The translations under genes were made by a program, and so were the position numbers. Positions 51,490 through 60,163 of a stretch of 64,000 nucleotides of DNA are shown piece after piece; position 1 is the stretch's first letter, and the number at the start of each line of letters is the position of its first letter. The stretch covers positions 1,045,691 through 1,109,690 of the forward strand of contig NZ_BLJO01000001.1 of the NCBI RefSeq assembly GCF_009932555.1, in the 5' to 3' direction. The notes under the pieces were generated by a model that searched no databases, was not told the origin of the DNA, and saw only the letters and a program-made list of their open reading frames with translations. The stretch comes from Steroidobacter agaridevorans. Its GTDB lineage: Bacteria; Pseudomonadota; Gammaproteobacteria; Steroidobacterales; Steroidobacteraceae.

Positions 51490-52236
51490 TCAGCGCCCGA
51501 ACAGCGTTTCGATACGATCCCGGATCTCGGGCCGGTGGAAGGTCCGCTCGTGCATCTCGAGCTCCTGATCGATGGTCGCGGGCAGCCCGCTTCGTAACGA
51601 TTCGACCAGGTGGTCCTTGAGCGTGACCAGCGAGACTCGCGGCTTCTCCGCGATGTCCTTCGCCAGATCGAACGCGTAGGCGGCAACCTCGGCTCGCGGC
51701 AGCACTGGAAACGGCACACCGCGCCTCTGCAACTCCTCGCCACGATAAGTGCGGGCGACGATCATCATCTCCTCGGCCAGCGTGATCCCGAGCTTTCTGG
51801 GCAGAATGAAGGTCGCGCCCATGCCCGGCGTGAAGCCGTACTTCATGAAGTTGGTGGTGTAGATGCTTTCTCGGCTCAGGATGGGGAAGTCAGCAAACAT
51901 TCCCAACGCAAATCCACCGCCGATGCCGTGCCCCTGCATGGCCGCGATGACTGGCACGGGGCAGTTCAACGCCAGGCTGTAAAGATCGACGTCGGTGAAC
52001 TTGCCTTTGCCATCCGACAGCAGCAGCAAACTTTCCTTGGTGCCGCCGCTGGCAAAATAGCTGTCGTAACCCGTGAGGATCACGACTTTGCAGCGCTCAT
52101 CCTCGCTGACCTCACCAAATGCCGCGATCAAGCCCTCGGCCAGCGGCATCGAGAACGTGTTCTTGCTCACACGATCCTGCATCCTGATTTGAGCGATGCC
52201 GTCGTCGACGTAGCGCAGCTCGACCGCGGGTTCCAT
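51490..52236 (-). CDS. Enoyl-CoA hydratase-like decarboxylase ECH2 (PksI homologue)
   Basis: The 248-residue crotonase is strikingly like B. subtilis PksI: MQDRVSKNTFS, VVILTGYDSYFASGGTKESL, VPVIAAMQGHGIGGGFALG, NFMKYGFTPGMGATFILP and SLVTLKDHLVESLR. ECH2 decarboxylates the 3-methylglutaconyl intermediate bound to the PKS carrier to give a beta-methyl enoyl thioester. The start at 52236 (MEPAVELRY) lies 2 bases after the ECH1 stop; the in-frame ATG at 52254 is inside ECH1. The HGIGGG oxyanion loop is intact. Confidence 0.93.
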   Translation of the reverse strand: MEPAVELRYVDDGIAQIRMQDRVSKNTFSMPLAEGLIAAFGEVSEDERCKVVILTGYDSYFASGGTKESLLLLSDGKGKFTDVDLYSLALNCPVPVIAAMQGHGIGGGFALGMFADFPILSRESIYTTNFMKYGFTPGMGATFILPRKLGITLAEEMMIVARTYRGEELQRRGVPFPVLPRAEVAAYAFDLAKDIAEKPRVSLVTLKDHLVESLRSGLPATIDQELEMHERTFHRPEIRDRIETLFGR

Positions 52237-52238
52237 GG

Positions 52239-53033
52239 CTACTCCGCTTCCCAAGGGAACTGACCGGTGCTCACATACCGTGCAATCTTCTGCAGATTCG
52301 CGCGGTCGGAGAACACCTCGACGTTTGCTTCCAATGCCTTCGGCTTGGCCGCTTCCAGCGTGTCGTCCAGATGTTGCGCGTAGCGCTTGTAGCGATGAAT
52401 CGCGGACTTCGACAGGCGACGCAAACGCAGGAGTTTCTTCCTGAGAAGATTGCCGCTATCCGCCGCGCAGTCATCCACCAAGCCCCACTCGAGCGCCGTC
52501 TTCGCAGTGATGGGCTCGGTCATCAGCGTCATGTAGTTGGCGCGAGCGAATCCGACTCTGCGCACCAGGAACGGCAGCACACACGCCGGCATCAGTCCGA
52601 ACAGCAGCTCCGACAGGCTGAAGGTCGCCTTGTCGTCGCAAATCACCATGTCGCAGGCGGCGACGAAACCCATGCCACCGGCATTGGCCTGACCGCGGAC
52701 ATGAGCGATCGTGACGTAAGGACCGGAGGCGAGCCGTCGCCACAGCTCGTACATCGGCTCCGGATCCATGACAGCCGGCCGGCCCGTGGCCTGAAAGCTT
52801 TGTTGCAGGCCCTTGAAGTCGGCGCCGAAGCAGAACACTTCGGGGCTGCCTTCCAGCACCACGACTTTGATTTCCGGGCCGCAGCGATCCAGCGCCGCGG
52901 TGAATTCCTCGATCAGTCGATCGTTGATCGAATTGTTGGCGTCGGGCCGGTGGATCTGGATGAAACAAACATCCTGGGCCGCCCGGACCCGCAGCGTCTC
53001 GTACGGGAGCGCTTCCGCGATTACTGCACCCAT
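52239..53033 (-). CDS. Enoyl-CoA hydratase-like dehydratase ECH1 (PksH homologue)
   Basis: The 264-residue crotonase resembles B. subtilis PksH throughout: DVCFIQIHRPDANNSINDRL, VVVLEGSPEVFCFGADF, GPYVTIAHVRGQANAGGMGFV, SLSELLFGLMPACVLPFL and a C-terminal STGQFPWE. ECH1 dehydrates the HMG-like intermediate on the carrier protein. It overlaps the HMG-CoA-synthase-like gene by 13 bases and is followed 2 bases later by ECH2, the usual coupled order. The oxyanion-hole glycines are preserved. Confidence 0.93.
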   Translation of the reverse strand: MGAVIAEALPYETLRVRAAQDVCFIQIHRPDANNSINDRLIEEFTAALDRCGPEIKVVVLEGSPEVFCFGADFKGLQQSFQATGRPAVMDPEPMYELWRRLASGPYVTIAHVRGQANAGGMGFVAACDMVICDDKATFSLSELLFGLMPACVLPFLVRRVGFARANYMTLMTEPITAKTALEWGLVDDCAADSGNLLRKKLLRLRRLSKSAIHRYKRYAQHLDDTLEAAKPKALEANVEVFSDRANLQKIARYVSTGQFPWEAE

Positions 53034-54283
53034 TCGTACTTCCTCCCGTATTCCTTGATCTCTTTCAGGAACAGCGTCGGCCGGCCGTGCGTCGTGCGGG
53101 CCTTGGGAATGAAATTCGAGTCCAGCACCACGTTGCGCGTGCCGAACTTCACCGCATTGCTGCCGACCAGCAGGTCGTCGTACTCGTCCATCGACAGCTC
53201 ATAGCGGCGATCCAGATGCTCCTTGATGCCCATGGCGCGAACGCGCTCCTGCCCTTCCTTGGTGGCGACACCGCTGAAGAATTCCGAGCAGCAGCCCGAG
53301 CCGTACGAGAACACGCCGATTCGCTGCGGCTTGTCGAAGTTGGCGTTGGCAATGGTGCTCGCGAGCGAGAGCATCGCGGTCGCGCCCATGATGTTGCCGA
53401 CGCGTTGGCAATACGTCAGGCCCGGCACCATACGACGCTCGAAGTCCGCTTCGATATCGGAAGGCGTCACACCTCTCACATGCTTTCGCATCAAGCTGCG
53501 ATGCGCACCTTTCACCATGCCGCCGAACGGCGTGTGATAGGCGAGATAGCCGAACGTGCGGTGATAGTCCGCCCCGCTGACGCGCTTCTGATATTCGAGG
53601 AACGCGTTCTCGCTGCAGTCCAGATAGGACGTGAGCGACAGATCCGAGTCGCCTGCCTCGCTGTCCGTGGAGGGACGGCACGTATCCATCACTTCATAGC
53701 CATAAGAGCCGATCGCGCCTGGGTCCACCTGGAACACGTGCGGCGTTTCGCTGATCAACAGCGCCACCGCGCCCGCGCCGCTGCTCGGTTCGGCGAACGA
53801 CCACTCCATGGTCAGCGCGTCGCCGCCCTCTTCGATCATGAAACGTGAAATATCGGTGGCAATGACCAGCGCCTTGCCACCCGGCGACACCTGCGCGAGC
53901 ACGAAGTTGATCGCGTTCTGGAAACCGGCGACGCCGGAGAAACACGCGTTTTTGACCTCGAACAGACGACAGTTGCGATTCAAGCCGAGCAGATCATGGC
54001 AGTAGGTGCTCATGGACTTGCCGAAGTCGAACGCCGATTCGGTGCAAGTGATCACCATCTCGATGCGATCCTTCTCCTCGGCGCTCAGGCTATCGATGAT
54101 GGGCCTGGCGGCGTTGACCGCGAACGTAATCGGATCTTCGTACGGCAGCGTGACGCTCTTCTGCTTCATCAGCAGATTGTCGAAACGCCTGCGATCCAGA
54201 TTGCGATGCTCGGCCAGCTTTTTTACGTCCAGGAACGTGGTGCCGGCGAACACGTTCATTGCCTCGATTCCTGCCTTGACCAT
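53021..54283 (-). CDS. HMG-CoA synthase-like enzyme of polyketide beta-branching (PksG homologue)
   Basis: The 420-residue enzyme has Cys114 in FEVKNACFSGVAGFQNA, the acyl-accepting nucleophile, and the blocks DTCRPSTDSEAGDSDLSL, YLAYHTPFGGMVKGAHR, YCQRVGNIMGA and GVFSYGSGCCSEFFSG. It matches PksG, MupH and TaC rather than mevalonate-pathway synthases (GIEAMNVFAGTTFLDV start). It adds acetyl from the donor ACP to the beta-keto group of the growing chain. Length is normal. It sits after the acyltransferase gene with 38 bases between, and overlaps ECH1. Confidence 0.94.
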   Translation of the reverse strand: MVKAGIEAMNVFAGTTFLDVKKLAEHRNLDRRRFDNLLMKQKSVTLPYEDPITFAVNAARPIIDSLSAEEKDRIEMVITCTESAFDFGKSMSTYCHDLLGLNRNCRLFEVKNACFSGVAGFQNAINFVLAQVSPGGKALVIATDISRFMIEEGGDALTMEWSFAEPSSGAGAVALLISETPHVFQVDPGAIGSYGYEVMDTCRPSTDSEAGDSDLSLTSYLDCSENAFLEYQKRVSGADYHRTFGYLAYHTPFGGMVKGAHRSLMRKHVRGVTPSDIEADFERRMVPGLTYCQRVGNIMGATAMLSLASTIANANFDKPQRIGVFSYGSGCCSEFFSGVATKEGQERVRAMGIKEHLDRRYELSMDEYDDLLVGSNAVKFGTRNVVLDSNFIPKARTTHGRPTLFLKEIKEYGRKYEWVQ

Positions 54284-54321
54284 GACAAGCTACCTGCTGT
54301 TCGTGAGATGAGTGTTGAACT

Positions 54322-55464
54322 TCAACAAGCCTTCAACGGCACGACCTCGTCGAGGTCGAAATAGCCGTTGTAACCTTTCATGTAGACCGCCGCGCGATGG
54401 CCAAATAGAACCAGCGCCGGCGTACGCGTCTCGAGTGGCTGATCGTCCATCAACGTGGACCGTACGCGCGTTCCCACGGGATATTTGGTGTTCCAGGCAA
54501 CGACCTTGCCGCTCGGATCGGTTGGCACTCGCGCCAGTTGTGCTGCCGGACGCGGGGACGAGCCGGCGCGTCGCAACTCGGCTCGGTACGGCTCGAGCGC
54601 CGATTCCGGCGTCTGCCGCTTGATGGTCTGGAAGATGCGGGTCAGCACGTCGCCGTACCCGACCTCCTCGAACACCGCGGCTTCACCGCGGTGCTCGGCC
54701 AGCGCCATCAGGTATTGAATGCTTTCGCACCAGCGCACGGTGCTGGCGATTTGACTGGAGAGTCCGTCGACGATCTTGCCCTGCTCGTACGGCCGGGCCG
54801 TTACGTTCGCCAGCGCCGGAATCTTCGGCGCCGAGAATTTGAACGTGCGCAAGTACGTTCCGAACTCTTCCATCGCGCTGCGCATGAAGCGGGAGTGGAA
54901 CGCGCCGCTGGTGACGAGCGGGTAATAGAGCATCGTGCCCACCTGGAACAGCGACTGCGCCTGCGTGATCTCGTCCAGCTGGCCGGAAATCACGATCTGC
55001 GACGGCGTGTTGTAATTGGCCAGGTCGATATTCCTCAGGCCATTGCGTTTCAGGAGGGTCTCGATCTCCTCCTTGCTGGCATTCAGGATCGCCGCCATGC
55101 CGCCGTTGGAGACGCGGCTCATCAATTCGCCGCGCCGGCGCACCAGCCGCAAGCCTGTTTCGAAATCGAAACATTCCGCCGCCAGCAAGGCGTTGAACTC
55201 GCCGAGGCTGTGGCCCGCGACGAAATCCGGCTTGCCCTGTTCGGTCACCTTCTTCAGATACGACAGCGCGTTGACGACGAACAACGCCGGCTGCGTGAAT
55301 TGAGTCTGGCCGAGCTGATTTCTCGGATCCTCCAGGCACAGCTCTTTGATGGAATATCCCAGGATGCTGTCGGCCTTGGCCGTGAGCGCCTCGAACTCGT
55401 CGAACAACGCGCCGCCCATGCCTCTGGCCTGCGACCCCTGCCCTGGGAACATAAAGACTTTCAT
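54322..55464 (-). CDS. Trans-acting malonyl acyltransferase with a C-terminal extension
   Basis: The N-terminal 285 residues form an ACP S-malonyltransferase: FPGQGSQARGMGG, GHSLGEFNALLAAECFDFE with the nucleophile Ser86, and GAFHSRFM with His190. The GAFHS form indicates malonyl rather than methylmalonyl. As a free-standing enzyme it should load the carrier domains of AT-less PKS modules and the donor ACP. About 85 further residues (VAWNTKYPVGTRVRSTLMDD, TPALVLFGHRAAVYMKGYNG) form a small beta-rich tail whose role is unknown, perhaps docking to the PKS. The gene lies between the condensation-like gene and the HCS cassette. Confidence 0.92.
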   Translation of the reverse strand: MKVFMFPGQGSQARGMGGALFDEFEALTAKADSILGYSIKELCLEDPRNQLGQTQFTQPALFVVNALSYLKKVTEQGKPDFVAGHSLGEFNALLAAECFDFETGLRLVRRRGELMSRVSNGGMAAILNASKEEIETLLKRNGLRNIDLANYNTPSQIVISGQLDEITQAQSLFQVGTMLYYPLVTSGAFHSRFMRSAMEEFGTYLRTFKFSAPKIPALANVTARPYEQGKIVDGLSSQIASTVRWCESIQYLMALAEHRGEAAVFEEVGYGDVLTRIFQTIKRQTPESALEPYRAELRRAGSSPRPAAQLARVPTDPSGKVVAWNTKYPVGTRVRSTLMDDQPLETRTPALVLFGHRAAVYMKGYNGYFDLDEVVPLKAC

Positions 55465-55515
55465 GAACTCGCCTCCACTTGAACTAGGAATTCATTCCCG
55501 AAAATCGCCGCCGCT

Positions 55516-56541
55516 TCACGCCGACACCGACTCGATGGGCCGATCGAGGCCGACTCGATCGAGGCTGGTTGGATCCAGACTGGCCGGCGTCGCTTGAATG
55601 AAGGGCTCCGTCCAGGCGTCCAGCAAGTCATACGTGGCCTGCGGGTCGTCGCTCAGTGCTTCATGCAATTGCACGGTGAGCGCCATGCAGCGGTTGAGCG
55701 TGACGCAGCCCGCGCCAATCGGCTGAGCGCGCGATACAGCGGGACCGAAAATCCAATGGCCGGCGCCCGGCACGTTCCAGACACCGAGGTTGGAAAAAAG
55801 GCCCGTCCAGCCGTTGTTCTGTTTGTCTCGATTGCGCAGCTCTCGGCGGATGCCGGCCGCGCCGATCAATTTGCCGAGATGCAATGCGGCCCATGAGCCC
55901 CAATGGCAATGTCGATCCTTGAGACTCGTCAGCTGAGTCTGCAACTGACCCACCGATGGGCGGCCCTGCATCTCGACCGGAAAGAAAGACATCTTGAGGA
56001 AGGTTTCTGGATGCTCGCGTCGCAGCCCGCCCCGCAGGTTCACCGGAATCATCCACAACCGGTTCGCCGCTTCGGGCGTCAGCTGCATGGACACGGCTCT
56101 GTCGAGGTGAAACAGCAGCAGCGTATTGACGGTCACGCCCGTGGCCTTGGCCGCTGCAACGATCGAAGCCGTCTCTCGCTCGGTCAGCAGCTTCCACGCG
56201 ACACGCTGCCCCACAGGCCGAAAGGTGGCGTTACGAGTGCAATCGAAGTTGCGCCACCGTTGGGTTCGCACCTTCAGTGCCGGTGAAACCGCCACCAATC
56301 CTCGCACGGCTCGAGAGAACGTCAGACCGTCACCCTGCAAGGCCGGCAGCTCATCCACGCGGCAGCCCCGTTCGCGCAACACATGCGCAAAGCCGCCGAT
56401 GCCATCGAATTTGTCGTGCGGCAACTCGATCCACTCGGGTTCCGCGCGCGCCGCCTTGTTGACCCGCCCATACACGATCGAGATGTCCTCGCCGCAATCG
56501 CGCATGGCCGAGAACCCTTCGGCGACCCAGTCGATCTTCAT
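55516..56541 (-). CDS. Condensation/CAT-fold acyltransferase-like protein
   Basis: The 341-residue protein shows the C-terminal half pattern of chloramphenicol-acetyltransferase-fold enzymes: LLLFHLDRAVSMQL, RLWMIPVNLRGG, FSNLGVWNVPG and a GCVTLNRCMALTVQLHEALSD end. The active-site block is LPHDKFDGIGGF: His42 and Asp46-Gly47 match HHxxxDG with the first His replaced by Pro. The motif sits only 40 residues from the start, about 90 earlier than usual, so the N-terminal lobe is shortened. It may esterify or release the polyketide, but no substrate is evident. Its ATG overlaps the stop of the di-iron gene (ATGA). Confidence 0.68.
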   Translation of the reverse strand: MKIDWVAEGFSAMRDCGEDISIVYGRVNKAARAEPEWIELPHDKFDGIGGFAHVLRERGCRVDELPALQGDGLTFSRAVRGLVAVSPALKVRTQRWRNFDCTRNATFRPVGQRVAWKLLTERETASIVAAAKATGVTVNTLLLFHLDRAVSMQLTPEAANRLWMIPVNLRGGLRREHPETFLKMSFFPVEMQGRPSVGQLQTQLTSLKDRHCHWGSWAALHLGKLIGAAGIRRELRNRDKQNNGWTGLFSNLGVWNVPGAGHWIFGPAVSRAQPIGAGCVTLNRCMALTVQLHEALSDDPQATYDLLDAWTEPFIQATPASLDPTSLDRVGLDRPIESVSA

Positions 56542-57794
56542 GATGGCTCCTTCGCGTCCGTTTCATCGACGAGGGCGTGCACCCGGTGGTCGTCCGTATC
56601 GTGATATCGATTCACCAGGTCCATGAACCATCGATAGCGTGCGTTATCCCATTGATAGCCATCGAGCCGCTCATCCAGCGAGATCGCCTGCCTGAGGCCG
56701 GCCGGGAACATCCTGAATTGCTTCTTGATGTCTTCGGAGAGGTGCGGCTGATCCACATTCACCGCGAAGCTGTAAGGCTCGACGCGCCCGAAGTGATGAA
56801 CCGAATGCTGTGCGATCTCGAAAATGTGCCTCGGCAACTTGGGGAAGACGCCCGGGATGTATTGATGCAGGTCGATGTCGCTCTTCACCTCGATGGTGTA
56901 GTACAGCGCTGCGATCAACGGATTGAGAAACGGCGTCGGAAACGCAATGGTGCCGCGGAGAAAACCCTCCAGGTATCCATTGCCGGCCACACCGATCAAC
57001 CCCGAAGGAATGGCGTCGTGATGAGAGCCGTGCAGATAGACGAAATCGAACTCCGAGTTGTGCCCCACCCAATGATCCCGGTAGAACCACTCGTTGATCA
57101 CCTTGGCGAAGTTGACCGAGAGCACGACGCCGGCCGCCAACGTGAGCGGCAGCAACACCAGCGAGAAGTTGGCGTGCGTGATCACCAGATACCACGGCGC
57201 CACCAGCACGAGATGCGTCAGCAGTCCGGTGCAATAGGCGTGGACGATCTCGAACACGATGCTCGGCTGCCGCTCCAGACGCTTCTTCCAGATGGACTGC
57301 ATCAGGATCTCCCGCACCAGATCCTTCTTGAGCAGGTGCGAGAACAGAATGACGGTTCGATACAGCGTGATGACGGCAAGGTGGCCGTAGAACAGATACA
57401 GCGCGGCTTTACGCATCCAATCGACGTGATGCGGCCACTGCGGCGTCAGGTAGATGACATAGTTCTCGAGCAGCAGCAGGCCGATCGCCCACAGGTAGGC
57501 CGGCTTGATGTTCTGGACCTTGTAGACCAGCGAATACAGCACATCCTGCGGACTCGCGAGAATGACCGGCTTCCTGAACTCGACACCGTGCCGGATCGGA
57601 AATGAAAACAGCATGAACACGCACAGCGCCAGGCCAATTGAGGTCAGCACGTTGGTCGCGCCGAAGCTGAACCAGAGCACCGCGCCGGTGATCGCCATCA
57701 TCAGCGCATAGTCCAGGGCGTCCTTCGGCTGATACGTGATTCGCTGCCGCTTCGCTCCGTAGAGCTTGTGGAAATATTCGGCTTCGGTGTTCAT
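56538..57794 (-). CDS. Integral-membrane di-iron oxygenase (fatty-acid hydroxylase/sterol desaturase-like)
   Basis: The 418-residue protein has about eight hydrophobic segments (ALMMAITGAVLWFSFGA, VLTSIGLALCVFMLFSFP, AYLWAIGLLLLENYVIYLTP, and others) and His clusters typical of membrane di-iron enzymes: YRDHWVGHNSEFDFVYLHGSHHD, LHQY and IAQHSVHHFG. HGSHH and HSVHH are HxxHH boxes. Such enzymes hydroxylate or desaturate lipids at the membrane using O2. In this cluster it probably oxidises the polyketide chain, which is inference. It lies 9 bases after the reductase gene and overlaps the condensation-like gene. Confidence 0.75.
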   Translation of the reverse strand: MNTEAEYFHKLYGAKRQRITYQPKDALDYALMMAITGAVLWFSFGATNVLTSIGLALCVFMLFSFPIRHGVEFRKPVILASPQDVLYSLVYKVQNIKPAYLWAIGLLLLENYVIYLTPQWPHHVDWMRKAALYLFYGHLAVITLYRTVILFSHLLKKDLVREILMQSIWKKRLERQPSIVFEIVHAYCTGLLTHLVLVAPWYLVITHANFSLVLLPLTLAAGVVLSVNFAKVINEWFYRDHWVGHNSEFDFVYLHGSHHDAIPSGLIGVAGNGYLEGFLRGTIAFPTPFLNPLIAALYYTIEVKSDIDLHQYIPGVFPKLPRHIFEIAQHSVHHFGRVEPYSFAVNVDQPHLSEDIKKQFRMFPAGLRQAISLDERLDGYQWDNARYRWFMDLVNRYHDTDDHRVHALVDETDAKEPS

Positions 57795-57803
57795 GGCTTC
57801 CCT

Positions 57804-58775
57804 TCAGACGATCGAGATGACGACGTTGCCCTTCTTGCGGCCCTGGTCGACGTAGCGATGCGCCTCGACGATTTCATCGAACTTGTACTTGCGATCGACG
57901 ACGACCCGGATCTTTCCTGCTTCCAGCAGATCGCGAATGAAGTCGAGCGCCTCCGCGGTTTCGGGCGGCGCTTCGCCGAGGATCAGTTTGTGGGTCCCGG
58001 AGACCTTGGCTCGCATGACCTGCATGCTGGGCAGCACGGGCGTGCAATTCAGATAGCTGCCGCCCCGCTTGAGTGCCGCCACGCAACCGGCGAACGAAGC
58101 TTTCCCGACCGTGTCGAACACGACGTCGTACTTGTCGGGACGCTTGGTGAAATCGTTCGCCGTGTAGTCGATGACGACATCGGCGCCCAAGGATCGGGTT
58201 AGATCAATGTTCGCAGCGCTGCAGACGGCAGTGACCCTGGCTCCGAAGTGCTTTGCGAGCTGCACTGCATACGTGCCGACGCTTCCCGACGCGCCATAGA
58301 TCAAAACATCCTGCCCGCTCTGGACCTCGGCCTTTCTGAAGTAATGCAGCGCCGTGCGTGCGCCGATCGGAACAGCCGCGGCTTCTTCATACGTCAGATT
58401 CTTGGGTTTCACGGCCACCGGACCGTCCTCGGAAAGGCATCGATACTCCGCGTACGCGCCGAATCCCTGCAACGTCGCGGCAAACACTCGATCACCCTTC
58501 TGAAAACGTCGCACGCTCTCGCCGACCGCCTCGACTTCACCGGCGAGCTCGATGCCCAGGATGTTCCGGCGCGGGCGTCGGATGCCGAGCGCCATTCGCG
58601 CCGGCAACCAGACGGCCGACGGCACCGTGAAACTTCGGATCCTGTGATCGCCCATGCTCACAGTCGTGGCATGAACCTTTACCAGCACCTCGTTACTCGC
58701 GGGATGCGGCTTCGCCACGTCCTGCATCCGAAGCACTTCCGGCGGGCCATACCCGGTGCACACGACTGCTTTCAT
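57804..58775 (-). CDS. MDR-family NAD(P)-dependent reductase (quinone-oxidoreductase-like)
   Basis: The 323-residue enzyme begins MKAVVCTGYGPPEVLRMQDV, with GIELAGEVEAVGESVRRFQKGDRVF and the Rossmann motif LIYGASGSVGTYAVQLAKHFGA. The structural and catalytic zinc ligands of alcohol dehydrogenases are absent, so it belongs with the zinc-independent quinone oxidoreductase or enoyl reductase branch. It could act as a trans enoyl reductase on the polyketide or on an unrelated small molecule. It starts 11 bases after the barrel gene and belongs to the same operon. Confidence 0.85.
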   Translation of the reverse strand: MKAVVCTGYGPPEVLRMQDVAKPHPASNEVLVKVHATTVSMGDHRIRSFTVPSAVWLPARMALGIRRPRRNILGIELAGEVEAVGESVRRFQKGDRVFAATLQGFGAYAEYRCLSEDGPVAVKPKNLTYEEAAAVPIGARTALHYFRKAEVQSGQDVLIYGASGSVGTYAVQLAKHFGARVTAVCSAANIDLTRSLGADVVIDYTANDFTKRPDKYDVVFDTVGKASFAGCVAALKRGGSYLNCTPVLPSMQVMRAKVSGTHKLILGEAPPETAEALDFIRDLLEAGKIRVVVDRKYKFDEIVEAHRYVDQGRKKGNVVISIV

Positions 58776-58786
58776 CGCTTCGCGCC

Positions 58787-60133
58787 TTAGAACTGATACT
58801 GAACTTTGAATGCGACCTGCTTCTGGTCACGAACATTCCAAAGGCCGGCCTTCTCGTCCCGTGTGTACGGATAGACGACGTTGAAGCCGAATCTCAGGTT
58901 GTCGTTCCAGTCGTAGGTCGTCTGCAGGATGGCCAGATTGCTGTTGCCCGGCTGGGTATAGAAGTTCATGACCTGGATGTTCAGGTCCTCGTGCATCAGC
59001 AGCTTGGTCATGCTGACCAACAGCGACTGGCTGTCACGCGGCGCACTGGCAACCTCGCTGGTCCAGTCGGAAACGTGCTGATTGATCGCTTCCACGCTCA
59101 ACGTGAGCGTCGCCGAGGCTTGGTATTCAAGACCCAGATAGGCGTCTACAGCATCGCGCTTCACGACCTGCAACTCCGCGGTGTTGAACGGCAGATCCTG
59201 CTTCCAGGCCGCTTCACCACGGAGGACGAAATCACTGAAGGCATAGTTGAAGGAGAATCCGTTCATCGAGAACCGCGCGCGCTCTCGACTCACCGTTCCA
59301 TCCTCGTTCATGCTGAGCGCATAGTCGTTGTCGACCAGGCTCGCCGTCATGAACGTGATGTCGCCGCGCGTGAATGTTTTCCTCCAGCTGGCGCCGTATT
59401 CCGACAGATCGGTTTCGCCGCCCACCTCGCTTCGATAGCGAAATCTGTCGAACGAGTAAGCGGTGCCACGCTCCGGGCTCTTGTTGAAGGAGGCCCGGGG
59501 ATTGAAGAACATGCTGACGCTGCCCCATCCCGAGAACTGATCGACGACCAGCATCGGCTGCCCGATCCGCAGCTCCTCCAGGTTGAAGTTGAAGAGCTCG
59601 CGGTTGTCTCTCGGGCTGACCTCGTCGGTAATCGGCGCCAGGATCGACTCGCCCCACGGCAAACTTTGAAAGCCGGCGCGAATCGCCGTGTGACCGAAGC
59701 TCGTCTGCAAGTAGGCCTGCGACACCAGGAAGTCCTCGCCTTCCGCGTCCTGACGATGATCCTCGCCCCAGAAACCGGTCGCCTTGCCGTCCAGCTGCAC
59801 ATAGAAGTTGTCGAGCACGTACTTGGAATACTCGACCCGCAGCGACGAGCGATTCTTCACGACGTACTGCGGCTTCTCCACCTTGTAAGAAACTTCGTGC
59901 GCCAACGTCACACGCAACGGCGAGGTCGGCTGACCGCCGATGCTGCTCTCCGTCGTCGACTCTTCCGCCGTCGCATCGACCATGGAAAAGTCCGGCACGG
60001 CGTGATCGGTGTTCGAGCTCGGACTGGGTTCCGGCTCTGGCGCGGGCGTCTCCGCACGCGCCATCAAAGGACTCACGGCGGTGAGGCACAGGGGTACGAT
60101 CAACCGAAGATCGCATCGTAAAAGGTTTGGCAT
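58787..60133 (-). CDS. Outer-membrane barrel protein (DUF1302-like) of the export system
   Basis: The 448-residue protein has a signal peptide (MPNLLRCDLRLIVPLCLTAVSPLMARAE) preceded by GGAGGAG. After an acidic linker (about 70 residues) it has barrel strands (RVTLAHEVSYKVEKPQYVV, FLVSQAYLQTSFGHTAIRAGFQ, LNIQVMNFYTQPGNSNLAIL) and a final aromatic residue (AFKVQYQF). SPRDNRELFNFNLEELRIGQPMLVVDQF resembles DUF1302 porins that occur with LolA-like proteins and MMPL exporters. I infer passage of a lipid-like product through the outer membrane. It follows the LolA-like gene by 30 bases. Confidence 0.75.
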   Translation of the reverse strand: MPNLLRCDLRLIVPLCLTAVSPLMARAETPAPEPEPSPSSNTDHAVPDFSMVDATAEESTTESSIGGQPTSPLRVTLAHEVSYKVEKPQYVVKNRSSLRVEYSKYVLDNFYVQLDGKATGFWGEDHRQDAEGEDFLVSQAYLQTSFGHTAIRAGFQSLPWGESILAPITDEVSPRDNRELFNFNLEELRIGQPMLVVDQFSGWGSVSMFFNPRASFNKSPERGTAYSFDRFRYRSEVGGETDLSEYGASWRKTFTRGDITFMTASLVDNDYALSMNEDGTVSRERARFSMNGFSFNYAFSDFVLRGEAAWKQDLPFNTAELQVVKRDAVDAYLGLEYQASATLTLSVEAINQHVSDWTSEVASAPRDSQSLLVSMTKLLMHEDLNIQVMNFYTQPGNSNLAILQTTYDWNDNLRFGFNVVYPYTRDEKAGLWNVRDQKQVAFKVQYQF

Positions 60134-60163
60134 CGTCGCCTCCTCCGCGTCGACTTCACGACA

